54,440 nt of DNA from an uncultured Ruminococcus sp. (lineage in GTDB: Bacteria; Bacillota; Clostridia; Oscillospirales; Acutalibacteraceae), in NCBI GenBank assembly GCA_902792115.1, contig CADAYJ010000031.1:1-54440 (forward strand), in the 5' to 3' direction. This document shows, one piece after another, positions 44,998-53,152 of the stretch; the first letter of the stretch is position 1, and the number at the start of each line of letters is the position of its first letter. The translations under genes were made by a program, and so were the position numbers. Under the pieces are notes generated by a model that was not told the DNA's origin, did not search any database, and worked only from the letters and a program-made list of their open reading frames with translations.

Positions 44998-45243
44998 ACG
45001 CTTATCGGCACACCGCGGCTGCGGCGGCGCTCGCTGTTTTCGGTCAATGCAAAAAGTTACAAAATGTTATCATTTTTCACCTTACCGGCAAATAACATAC
45101 GTCATCCGTTTGGCAATTATACACAAAAAATGTTATGTTATGGAGGAAATCGGGTTAGTCAAGACTTACTTTGCCTGCGGCGTTTGGTGTTTTGACCAAT
45201 TATTCAGCAAATCTTTTATAATATTATTGACAAAAACAAAAAA

Positions 45244-45261
45244 TCGACAAATATTTAACAA
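45244..45261. promoter_or_regulatory. Possible Rex-type operator
   Basis: TCGACAAATATTTAACAA resembles the palindromic binding site of the redox repressor Rex in Clostridia, roughly TTGTTAA-N4-TTAACAA. The right half is a good match, the left half only partial. It lies just before the -35 box of the hydrogenase promoter, where a repressor would be expected. Confidence 0.4.
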
Positions 45262-45268
45262 TATCCTA

Positions 45269-45297
45269 TTGATTTGAACTAAAAAATGCGGTATAAT
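45269..45297 (+). promoter_or_regulatory. Promoter of the hydrogenase operon
   Basis: TTGATT (45269-45274), 17-base spacer, TATAAT (45292-45297), 36 bases before the first gene. Another candidate (TTGACC 45192, TATAAT 45217) has a 19-base spacer. The rest of 44998-45268 holds no gene. Confidence 0.8.
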
Positions 45298-45333
45298 GGT
45301 TAAAATCTATTAGGATTTATAGGAGGTCCACAA

Positions 45334-45846
45334 ATGGCAGAAAAAAATGTTCAACCATTCCGTGAAACCGCAGAACAGAAGCAGCAGCTTCAGGAAGTGA
45401 TCGAACGGAATAAGGTTCAGCCGGGAGCATTGCTCCCGATCCTTCACGAGGCGCAGGAGATCTACGGCTATCTTCCGATCGAGGTCCAGCAGAGAGTTGC
45501 TGACGGTCTCGGAATCTCGCTCAGCGAGGTTTACGGCGTAGCTACGTTCTACTCGCGTTTCAGCCTTACCCCGAAGGGTAAGCACAGAGTCAGCGTATGT
45601 CTCGGTACGGCTTGCTACGTAAAGGGCGCTGACAAGGTTCTTGCCGAGGTCGAAAAGAAGCTCGGCATCAAGAGCGGCGAATGTACTGAGGACGGTCTGT
45701 TCTCGATTGATTCCTGCCGCTGCGTAGGTGCTTGCGGTCTCGCACCGGTAATGATGATTGGTGAGGAAGTTTACGGTAAGCTCACGCCGGCTATGGTAGA
45801 CAAGATCCTCGACAAGTACATCAAAGAGGAAGGAGAGAGCAAGTAA
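45334..45846 (+). CDS. hydC: NuoE-like [2Fe-2S] subunit of the [FeFe] hydrogenase
   Basis: Thioredoxin-fold [2Fe-2S] subunit (HydC/HndA/NuoE family), 170 aa. Its cluster cysteines lie in CLGTACYVKG and CRCVGACGLAP. In trimeric hydrogenases it helps link NADH oxidation at the NuoF-like subunit with the catalytic subunit. AGGAGG precedes the ATG. Its stop overlaps the start of the next gene by one base. Confidence 0.95.
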   Translation: MAEKNVQPFRETAEQKQQLQEVIERNKVQPGALLPILHEAQEIYGYLPIEVQQRVADGLGISLSEVYGVATFYSRFSLTPKGKHRVSVCLGTACYVKGADKVLAEVEKKLGIKSGECTEDGLFSIDSCRCVGACGLAPVMMIGEEVYGKLTPAMVDKILDKYIKEEGESK

Positions 45847-47738
45847 TGACTATTGAAGAACTCAACAAGATTAAAGCTGATCACCAGCAGCTGGTCATGG
45901 TCAGAAAGGTCATCAAGGAGCAGGGCGAGGAGCTCGCTAAGCAGACAGGCTACCGCAAGCAGGTGCTCGTTTGCGGCGGTACAGGCTGTACGTCCTCCGG
46001 CAGCAAGAAGGTTCTTGCCGCTCTTGACGAAGCACTCGAGGAGAACGGCATCAAGGACGAGATCCTCGTTGTCAGAACAGGCTGCTTCGGCCTTTGCTCA
46101 CTCGGCCCGATCATGATCGTATACCCCGAAGGCTCGTTCTATTCGCAGACGACTCCCGAGGGCGTCAAGAAGATCGTTAAGGAGCACCTCGTAGAGGGCA
46201 ACGTCGTTAAGGAGCTTCTCTATCAGGAGACAGTTCACGCAGACGGCTCTATCCTCGCTCTTTCCGAGACTCCGTTCTACAAGAACCAGCTCAGGATCGC
46301 GCTTCGCAACTGCGGCGTAATCGATCCCGAGAATATTGAAGAGTACATCGCCGTAGACGGCTATCAGGCTCTCGCAAAGGCGCTCACGACAATGACTCCG
46401 GACGAGGTCATCAAGGAAGTCCTCGATTCCGGTCTGCGCGGACGCGGCGGCGGCGGATTCCCGACGGGCAGAAAGTGGATGTTCGCCAAGGCATCTCAGG
46501 GCGATGTGAAGTACGTAGCCTGCAACGCCGACGAGGGCGATCCGGGCGCGTTCATGGACCGTTCCATTCTTGAGGGCGATCCGCAGTGCATCATCGAGGC
46601 AATGGCTATCGCCGGCTACGCTATCGGCGCAAACCACGGCTTCGTATACGTAAGAGCAGAGTATCCGATCGCCGTTGAGCGTCTCAGAATCGCTATTGAC
46701 CAGGCGAGAGAGCGCGGCTTCCTCGGCAAGAATATCTTCGGCTCCGGCTTTGACTTCGATATGGAGATCCGTCTCGGCGCAGGCGCATTCGTATGCGGCG
46801 AGGAGACTGCTCTCATGACGTCTATCGAAGGCAACCGCGGCGAGCCCCGTCCGAGACCTCCGTTCCCGGCAGTCAAGGGACTCTTCGGCAAGCCGACAGT
46901 CCTCAACAATGTTGAGACATACGCCAACATCGCTCAGATCATTCTCAAGGGCAGCGCGTGGTACGCTTCCATGGGTACCGAGACGAGCAAGGGTACAAAG
47001 GTATTTGCCCTCGGCGGCAAGATCAACAACGTCGGCCTCGTAGAGGTTCCGATGGGTACGACTCTGCGCACGATCATCGAAGAGATCGGCGGCGGCGTTC
47101 CGAACGGCAAGAAGTTCAAGGCAGCTCAGACGGGCGGTCCTTCCGGCGGCTGTATCCCCGCAGAATATATCGACACTCCGATCGACTACGACAGCCTTAT
47201 CGCTATCGGCTCCATGATGGGCTCCGGCGGAATGATTATCCTTGATGAGGATACCTGTATGGTAGATATCGCGAAGTTCTACCTCGAGTTCACCGTTGAC
47301 GAGAGCTGCGGCAAGTGTACGCCGTGCCGTATCGGTACAAGAAAGCTCCTCCAGTACCTCGAGAAGATCACGGAGGGCAAGGGCGAGCCTCAGGATCTCC
47401 AGGAGATCGAAGACCTCGCAACACATATGCAGAAGTCCTCTCTCTGCGCTCTCGGCCAGACAGCTCCGAACCCGATCCTTTCCACAATGAAGTTCTTCAA
47501 GGACGAGTACGTAGCTCATATCGAGGACAAGACCTGCCCGGCAGGCGTATGTAAGTCCCTCATCAAGTATGAGATCATTCCCGAAAAGTGCAAGGGCTGC
47601 ACGCTTTGCGCCCGCAACTGTCCGGTCGGCGCTATCACCGGCACAGTCAAGAATCCGCACGTTATCGATCCCAACAAGTGCATCAAGTGCGGCGTCTGCA
47701 TGAGCAACTGTAAGTTTGGCGCAATCATTACGAAATAA
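45846..47738 (+). CDS. hydB: NuoF-like NADH/FMN subunit of the [FeFe] hydrogenase
   Basis: A 630-aa flavoprotein of the HydB/HndC type. A thioredoxin-like [2Fe-2S] domain (residues ~30-120; CGGTGC and CFGLCSLGP) is followed by the NADH/FMN-binding NuoF core with GRGGGGFPTGRKW and NADEGDPGAFMDR, a [4Fe-4S] site in ESCGKCTPCRIGTRKL, and two C-terminal ferredoxin clusters (CKGCTLCARNCP and CIKCGVCMSNCK). The flavin is the proposed site where electrons from NADH and ferredoxin are brought together in bifurcating enzymes. It lies directly between hydC and hydA. Confidence 0.95.
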   Translation: MTIEELNKIKADHQQLVMVRKVIKEQGEELAKQTGYRKQVLVCGGTGCTSSGSKKVLAALDEALEENGIKDEILVVRTGCFGLCSLGPIMIVYPEGSFYSQTTPEGVKKIVKEHLVEGNVVKELLYQETVHADGSILALSETPFYKNQLRIALRNCGVIDPENIEEYIAVDGYQALAKALTTMTPDEVIKEVLDSGLRGRGGGGFPTGRKWMFAKASQGDVKYVACNADEGDPGAFMDRSILEGDPQCIIEAMAIAGYAIGANHGFVYVRAEYPIAVERLRIAIDQARERGFLGKNIFGSGFDFDMEIRLGAGAFVCGEETALMTSIEGNRGEPRPRPPFPAVKGLFGKPTVLNNVETYANIAQIILKGSAWYASMGTETSKGTKVFALGGKINNVGLVEVPMGTTLRTIIEEIGGGVPNGKKFKAAQTGGPSGGCIPAEYIDTPIDYDSLIAIGSMMGSGGMIILDEDTCMVDIAKFYLEFTVDESCGKCTPCRIGTRKLLQYLEKITEGKGEPQDLQEIEDLATHMQKSSLCALGQTAPNPILSTMKFFKDEYVAHIEDKTCPAGVCKSLIKYEIIPEKCKGCTLCARNCPVGAITGTVKNPHVIDPNKCIKCGVCMSNCKFGAIITK

Positions 47739-47750
47739 GGAGGAGTTAGC

Positions 47751-49508
47751 ATGGAAACTGTAAGTCTTAAGATCAACAATATCCCTGTGGAAGTGCCGAA
47801 GGGCTACACGATTCTGCAGGCTGCAAAGCAGGCAAACATTGAGATCCCTACGCTGTGCTATCTCAAAGATATAAACTGCATCGGCGCGTGCCGTGTATGT
47901 ATGGTTGAGGCAAAGCTGAACGGCAGACCGATGAGAGGTCTCCTTGCAGCGTGCGTATATCCCGTAGAAGAGGGCATGGAGGTATTCACAAATACTCCTG
48001 CCGTCAGAAAGTCGAGAAAGACGACACTCGAGCTTCTTCTCGCAAACCACAACAAGAAGTGCCTTTCCTGCGAAAAGAGTACAAACTGTGAGCTGCAGCG
48101 CCTCGCAAGAGAGTATGGCTGCGATGAGGAGCACTTCAGGAGCGAGGAGCCGAGATACTCCGTTGACGATATCTCCCCGTATATCGTCCGCGACAACAAC
48201 AAGTGCATTCAGTGTATGCGCTGCGTAGCTGTATGTAAGAACGTACAGACAGTCTCCACGATCGGCCCGATCCAGAGAGGCTTCAACGCTCACGTAGGCA
48301 GCGCGTTCGATAAGAGCCTTGCCGATTCTCCGTGCGTAGGCTGCGGTCAGTGCGTAGTAAGCTGCCCCGTAGGCGCGCTCAAGGAGAAGAGCCAGGTGGA
48401 CAAGGTCTGGGACGCTATCGCAGATCCCGACAAGAAGGTCATTTTCTTCACGGCTCCTTCCATCAAGGCTACTCTCGGCGAGAGCTTCGGTATGCCGATC
48501 GGCACTAACGTCGAGGGCAAGATGGCAGCGGCTATCCGCCGTCTCGGCGACGTCGCCGTATTCAACATGGACTTCACGGCAGACCTTACGATCATCGAGG
48601 AAGCCAACGAGCTTGTTCAGAGAGTATCCAATGGCGGTACGCTCCCGATGTTCACATCCTGCTGCCCCGGCTGGGTAAAGTTCGTTGAGCATTATTATCC
48701 CGAATTCATTCCGAACCTCTCCACCTGCAAATCGCCGCAGGCAATGTTCGGCGCAGTTCTGAAGAGCTACTACGCTAAGAAGAACAATATTGATCCCGAG
48801 AAGATCTTCGTCGTCAGCGTTATCCCCTGTACGGCAAAGAAGTTCGAGGTCACACGTCCGCAGCTCCGCTCAGAGGAGGCTTACGACGACGTAGACGTTG
48901 CACTCACAACGAGAGAGCTTGCAAGAATGATTCAGCGCGCAGGCATCAAGTTTGCGGATCTTGAGGACGAGGATTTCGATCTCCCGTTCAACAAGGCAAC
49001 GGGCGGCGGCGCGATCTTCGGCGCAACGGGCGGCGTTCTCGAGGCTGCTCTCAGAACGGCTGCTCATACTCTCGACGGCGAGTTCAAGAAGGTTGACTTC
49101 GAGGAAGTCAGAGGTCCGGAGCCGATCAGAACGGTCACATACGAGGTAGCAGGCCTCAAGATCACGGTAGCTGTTGCTTCCGGTCTCGGCAATGCAAGAA
49201 AGATCCTCGAGATGATCAAGAAGGGCGAGCTGGACTGCCAGATGGTCGAGATCATGGCGTGCCCGGGCGGCTGCATCAACGGCGGCGGTCAGCCGATCCA
49301 GCCCGATTCCGTTCTCAACTCCGTGGACTACAAGGCGCTCCGTTCCAAGGCGCTCTACGACTACGACAAGAACGCTGAATTCAGATCGAGCCACGAGAGC
49401 CCGGTTATCAAGATGATCTACGACGAGTTCCTCGAAGAGGCAGGCTCGCACGTATCTCACAAGTACCTCCACACCTCTTATACAGAGCGTGGTCACTTCT
49501 ATAAATAA
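47751..49508 (+). CDS. hydA: [FeFe] hydrogenase catalytic subunit
   Basis: Evolves or takes up H2 at the H-cluster. The 585-aa protein has an N-terminal [2Fe-2S] domain, a His-Cys3 [4Fe-4S] site near residues 95-110 (HNKKCLSC), two [4Fe-4S] clusters (CIQCMRCVAVCK, CVGCGQCVVSCP), and the H-cluster motifs L1 TSCCPGW (302-308), L2 PCTAKKFE (359-366) and L3 MACPGGC (502-508). L2 has Ile358 where most known enzymes have Met. AAGGAGGAG precedes the ATG. With hydC and hydB it fits the trimeric, ferredoxin- and NAD(H)-using type (group A3). Confidence 0.97.
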   Translation: METVSLKINNIPVEVPKGYTILQAAKQANIEIPTLCYLKDINCIGACRVCMVEAKLNGRPMRGLLAACVYPVEEGMEVFTNTPAVRKSRKTTLELLLANHNKKCLSCEKSTNCELQRLAREYGCDEEHFRSEEPRYSVDDISPYIVRDNNKCIQCMRCVAVCKNVQTVSTIGPIQRGFNAHVGSAFDKSLADSPCVGCGQCVVSCPVGALKEKSQVDKVWDAIADPDKKVIFFTAPSIKATLGESFGMPIGTNVEGKMAAAIRRLGDVAVFNMDFTADLTIIEEANELVQRVSNGGTLPMFTSCCPGWVKFVEHYYPEFIPNLSTCKSPQAMFGAVLKSYYAKKNNIDPEKIFVVSVIPCTAKKFEVTRPQLRSEEAYDDVDVALTTRELARMIQRAGIKFADLEDEDFDLPFNKATGGGAIFGATGGVLEAALRTAAHTLDGEFKKVDFEEVRGPEPIRTVTYEVAGLKITVAVASGLGNARKILEMIKKGELDCQMVEIMACPGGCINGGGQPIQPDSVLNSVDYKALRSKALYDYDKNAEFRSSHESPVIKMIYDEFLEEAGSHVSHKYLHTSYTERGHFYK

Positions 49509-49525
49509 TTGTTTCACGATCCGGT

Positions 49526-49556
49526 TCCCCGACATTCGCTGTCGGGGAGTTGGTTT
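49526..49556 (+). terminator. Terminator-like hairpin after hydA
   Basis: TCCCCGACA (49526-49534) pairs with TGTCGGGGA (49540-49548); tail GTTGGTTT is weak. Confidence 0.7.
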
Positions 49557-49623
49557 GAAAATCTTATTCTGACGCAAAAGGTTTTCTGATGCGAAAGGGC
49601 AAGTGTTATCCGATGAATAATAT

Positions 49624-49662
49624 CCGGCTGCGCCCTTTCGGGTGCGGCCGTTTGCTTTTTTG
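49624..49662 (+). terminator. Second hairpin with T-run before the regulator gene
   Basis: CCGGCTGCGCCC (49624-49635) and GGGTGCGGCCG (49640-49650) form a GC-rich stem followed by TTTGCTTTTTT. Together with the hairpin at 49526 it should reduce read-through from hydCBA to the maturation genes. No clear new promoter is seen between 49660 and 49712. Confidence 0.75.
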
Positions 49663-49711
49663 CAGGCTTAAACCTTTGCTGCTTCACATCAAGAATAAAA
49701 GGAGAATAACT

Positions 49712-49957
49712 ATGGAAACCAGAGTTGCAATCATCGGCATTATCGTTGAGAATACCGAATCGGTAGACAAGCTGAATGAGCTTCTTCACGAGTACGGCGA
49801 ATATATCATCGGCAGAATGGGCATACCGTATGCAAAGAAGAATGTTAATATCATCAGCATCTCGCTCGACGCGCCCCTCGACGTTATCAACCGCCTCTCC
49901 GGAAAGATCGGCATGATCGAAGGACTCAGCGCTAAGGCGGTATTCTCGAATGTCTGA
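49712..49957 (+). CDS. Iron-only hydrogenase system regulator (TM1266 family)
   Basis: An 81-aa ACT-like protein starting METRVAIIGIIVENTESVDK and containing HEYGEYIIGRMGIPY. It matches the small putative regulator found next to [FeFe] hydrogenase maturation genes (TM1266/TIGR03959 type as I recall). Ligand and target are unknown. AAAAGGAG stands before the ATG at 49712; a longer in-frame start at 49589 would run through the terminator hairpin. Its end overlaps hydE by eight bases. Confidence 0.9.
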   Translation: METRVAIIGIIVENTESVDKLNELLHEYGEYIIGRMGIPYAKKNVNIISISLDAPLDVINRLSGKIGMIEGLSAKAVFSNV

Positions 49958-50999
49958 GTCTGCCAGATTTTTGATAGATAAGCTGTACGGCGAAACGTCT
50001 CTTTCCCGGGAAGAGTACGCGCAGCTTATCGCGGCTCATACAAACGAGGACGCCGAGTACCTTTTCTCGCTCGCTCTCAGGCGGCGCGAGGAGTTTTACG
50101 GCAGAGACGTCTATATCCGGGGCTTGATAGAATTTACGAATTACTGCAAAAACGACTGCCTGTACTGCGGCATCCGACGCAGCAACCGCAAAGCTGAGCG
50201 GTACCGCCTGACGTTTGACGAGATCATGAGCTGCTGCGAGCAGGGCTACGGTCTCGGTTTCAGGACGTTTGTCCTCCAGGGCGGTGAAGATGCGTACTTT
50301 AATGACGAGCGTCTGTGCAATATCGTTTCGTCGATCAAGAAAAAATACCCAGACTGCGCCGTCACGCTTTCCGTCGGGGAGCGCAGCCGGGAGAGCTACA
50401 AGGCTCTCTACGACGCCGGAGCGGATCGCTATCTGCTCCGCCACGAGACGGCCGACAACGGCCACTACGCGAGGCTCCATCCGAAGGAGCTTTCTCCCGA
50501 AAACAGAAAAAGATGCCTTGCGGACCTCAAGGCGATCGGATATCAGGTCGGCTGCGGCTTTATGGTCGGCTCGCCGTACCAGACAGCGGAGAACCTCGCC
50601 GACGACATGATCTATATAAAGCAGCTTATGCCGCATATGGTCGGCATAGGGCCGTTTATCCCGCAGAAGGACACGCCGTTCGCAGATAAGGCGGCAGGCA
50701 CGCTTGAACAGACGCTCTTCATGCTCGGCATTATAAGGCTGACGATCCCGAATGTTCTGCTTCCTGCAACGACTGCGCTCGGAACGATACATCCGCTCGG
50801 CCGCGAAAAGGGCATGATGGCGGGCGCGAACGTCGTAATGCCGAACCTTTCGCCCGTCGCTGTTCGGGATAAATACAAGCTGTATGACAACAAGCTCTGC
50901 ACCGGCGACGAAGCTGCTGAGTGCAGGCGCTGCCTCCAGGCACGAATGGATAGAATCGGCTTTCATATCGTGACAGACAGAGGCGACTGCAAAAGATAA
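49950..50999 (+). CDS. hydE: [FeFe] hydrogenase maturase HydE (radical SAM)
   Basis: Radical SAM enzyme of H-cluster assembly that acts on the precursor delivered by HydG. The 349-aa protein has the CxxxCxxC cluster site Cys66, Cys70, Cys73 (CKNDCLYCGIRR) within the TIM barrel, and GVGMIVGSPYQT-like GCGFMVGSPYQTAENL. Overlap with the regulator gene upstream suggests translation coupling. Length matches the family. Confidence 0.96.
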   Translation: MSESARFLIDKLYGETSLSREEYAQLIAAHTNEDAEYLFSLALRRREEFYGRDVYIRGLIEFTNYCKNDCLYCGIRRSNRKAERYRLTFDEIMSCCEQGYGLGFRTFVLQGGEDAYFNDERLCNIVSSIKKKYPDCAVTLSVGERSRESYKALYDAGADRYLLRHETADNGHYARLHPKELSPENRKRCLADLKAIGYQVGCGFMVGSPYQTAENLADDMIYIKQLMPHMVGIGPFIPQKDTPFADKAAGTLEQTLFMLGIIRLTIPNVLLPATTALGTIHPLGREKGMMAGANVVMPNLSPVAVRDKYKLYDNKLCTGDEAAECRRCLQARMDRIGFHIVTDRGDCKR

Positions 51000-51023
51000 T
51001 ACTGAATAAAGGAGTTGATCGTA

Positions 51024-52451
51024 ATGGGCTTTAAATACGATCCCAAATCATCGGTCGCCGATGAGTTTATCAATGACGAGGAGATCAGAGCGTGCCTCGA
51101 GTACGCCGAGAAGAACAAGCATAACGCCGAGCTGATCGACGAGATCCTCGAAAAGGCAAGAAAGGGAAAGGGGCTTTCCCATAAGGAGGCGATCGTCCTT
51201 CTTGACTGCGATATCGAGGAGAAGAATCAGGAGATATACGCGCTTGCCGAGAAGATCAAAAAGGATTACTACGGCAACCGCATCGTTATGTTTGCTCCGC
51301 TCTACCTCTCGAACTACTGCGTAAACGGCTGCCTTTACTGTCCGTACCACGCAAAGAACAAGCATATCCGCCGCGTGAAGCTGACTCAGGAGCAGATCCG
51401 CGACGAGGTCATTGCACTGCAGGATATGGGACACAAGCGCCTCGCTCTCGAAGCAGGCGAGGATCCCGTAAACAACCCGATCGAGTATATCCTCGAGAGC
51501 ATCAAGACGATTTACAGCATCAAGCACAAGAACGGCGCTATCCGCCGCGTAAACGTAAACATCGCAGCTACGACTCACGAGAATTACAAGAAGCTCAAGG
51601 ACGCCGGCATCGGCACATATATCCTTTTCCAGGAGACGTATAACAAGGAGTCCTACGAGCGCCTGCACCCGACAGGACCAAAGCACAACTACAACTACCA
51701 TACAGAGGCTATGGACAGAGCAATGGAGGCAGGTATCGACGACGTAGGCTGCGGCGTACTCTTCGGGCTTGAGCTGTACCGCTACGAATTTGTCGGTATC
51801 CTCATGCACGCCGAGCACCTTGAAGCGAAATTCGGCGTTGGTCCTCATACGATCAGCGTTCCGCGCGTCCGCCGCGCAGACGATATTGATCCGGACGTCT
51901 TCGACAACGGTATTTCCGACGACACATTTGCGAAGATCGTTGCCTGCATCAGGATCGCCGTTCCGTACACGGGAATGATCGTTTCAACACGTGAGAGCCA
52001 GCAGAGCAGAGAGAGAGTCCTGCACCTCGGCGTCTCCCAGATAAGCGGCGGCTCGAAGACGAGCGTCGGCGGCTACGCAGAGCCGGAGGCAGAGGAGGAC
52101 GATTCCTCGCAGTTCGACGTAAGCGACAAGAGAACGCTCGACGAGGTCGTCAAGTGGCTCATGGAGCTTGGCTACATTCCGAGCTTCTGTACCGCCTGCT
52201 ACCGCGAGGGCAGAACAGGCGATAGGTTCATGAGTCTCTGCAAGGCAGGTCAGATCCAGAACTGCTGCCACCCGAACGCACTCATGACGCTCAAGGAGTA
52301 CCTTGAGGACTACGCTTCGCCCGAGACGAGAAAGATCGGCGAGGAGCTGATCCTCCGGGAGCTTGATAATATCCCGAAGGAGAAGGTGCGCGAAAAAACG
52401 AAGGAGTATCTCACCGGTATCCACGCCGGCGAGCGCGATTTCCGTTTCTGA
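51024..52451 (+). CDS. hydG: [FeFe] hydrogenase maturase HydG (radical SAM tyrosine lyase)
   Basis: Splits tyrosine to yield the CO and CN ligands of the H-cluster. The 475-aa protein has the radical SAM site Cys99, Cys103, Cys106 (CVNGCLYC) and a C-terminal auxiliary cluster site (CTACYREGRTGDRF and a later Cys-Cys in IQNCC). AAAGGAG lies nine bases before the ATG at 51024; the TTG at 51015 touches that site. It lies 24 bases after hydE. Confidence 0.97.
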   Translation: MGFKYDPKSSVADEFINDEEIRACLEYAEKNKHNAELIDEILEKARKGKGLSHKEAIVLLDCDIEEKNQEIYALAEKIKKDYYGNRIVMFAPLYLSNYCVNGCLYCPYHAKNKHIRRVKLTQEQIRDEVIALQDMGHKRLALEAGEDPVNNPIEYILESIKTIYSIKHKNGAIRRVNVNIAATTHENYKKLKDAGIGTYILFQETYNKESYERLHPTGPKHNYNYHTEAMDRAMEAGIDDVGCGVLFGLELYRYEFVGILMHAEHLEAKFGVGPHTISVPRVRRADDIDPDVFDNGISDDTFAKIVACIRIAVPYTGMIVSTRESQQSRERVLHLGVSQISGGSKTSVGGYAEPEAEEDDSSQFDVSDKRTLDEVVKWLMELGYIPSFCTACYREGRTGDRFMSLCKAGQIQNCCHPNALMTLKEYLEDYASPETRKIGEELILRELDNIPKEKVREKTKEYLTGIHAGERDFRF

Positions 52452-52527
52452 TAAATGACTGTATCTGCCCGCACAGCGGTTTTCTGATACCCTGTGTGGG
52501 CAGATTCTGTAAATAGAGGTGATATGC

Positions 52528-53070
52528 GTGGTAATAGATCTGAATTTGATCCTGTTGATTCTCCTTATTATCCTCGTCGGCTGCGTTGTGATAAAAATCA
52601 AAGAGGGTTCAGATAAAAGCGGATACAGAAGAAATGTCAGAAGACTGAGCTTTGACAATTATATCTCGACTAACGCCGTTATTACGAATATCGAGGAGCA
52701 GACGATCAAGATACATCAGCAGAAAAATAACAGCTACACAGACCTCGGTCAGACCTCAAAGCCCGTATATGACAGCAACCTTACAGCGCTGAACTCTATG
52801 ATCGCAAGGAGGCAAATAAAAAAGGTCAGCTACGAGGATCAGCTTGGCAGATCTATGTCGGAGCTTAACAGCCTGATGAGCGAGAGCGCCAAGGAGGTCG
52901 TCAGATACAACGTAACGTATGAGTACGAGGACAGCAGCGGCAACAGCTATTCGGCGCATTCGATTATCTACAAGCTGCCGCCCGGCTACGATAAAGGCGA
53001 GTATATCGAGATCAAATATAAGCCAACCAATCCGAATGCGAGCTTTATCGCCGCATTTCCGCCGATCTGA
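52528..53070 (+). CDS. Single-pass membrane protein, DUF3592-like, between hydG and hydF
   Basis: A 180-aa protein starting with a membrane helix (LNLILLILLIILVGCVVIKIK, residues ~5-25) and a soluble domain facing either side. Its C-terminal part (NVTYEYEDSSGNSYSAHS, then GEYIEIKYKPTNPNASFI) follows the YxY..G..Y and YxPxNP pattern of DUF3592 proteins. Function unknown. The GTG at 52528 follows AGAGGTGA; a GTG at 52519 lies inside that site. It separates hydG from hydF, which are often neighbours, so it may be a hydrogenase-linked gene or an insertion. Confidence 0.72.
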   Translation: MVIDLNLILLILLIILVGCVVIKIKEGSDKSGYRRNVRRLSFDNYISTNAVITNIEEQTIKIHQQKNNSYTDLGQTSKPVYDSNLTALNSMIARRQIKKVSYEDQLGRSMSELNSLMSESAKEVVRYNVTYEYEDSSGNSYSAHSIIYKLPPGYDKGEYIEIKYKPTNPNASFIAAFPPI

Positions 53071-53152
53071 TGATCGTAAATCAATACTGCTTTTCAATTA
53101 GGTTTGTTAAGCCTCTGAATTAAATCAGTATAACACCGAAAGGATGATAAAC

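Noticed and set aside
45047-45277. Small open frame in the region before hydC
   Set aside because: Its ATG or GTG starts lack a ribosome binding site and the frame covers promoter-like AT-rich sequence.
46098-48692. Minus-strand open frame of 864 codons across hydB and hydA
   Set aside because: It is the shadow of the two GC-rich hydrogenase genes on the other strand; its product is low in complexity (Ala, Leu, Asp, Arg) with no recognisable domain or ribosome binding site.
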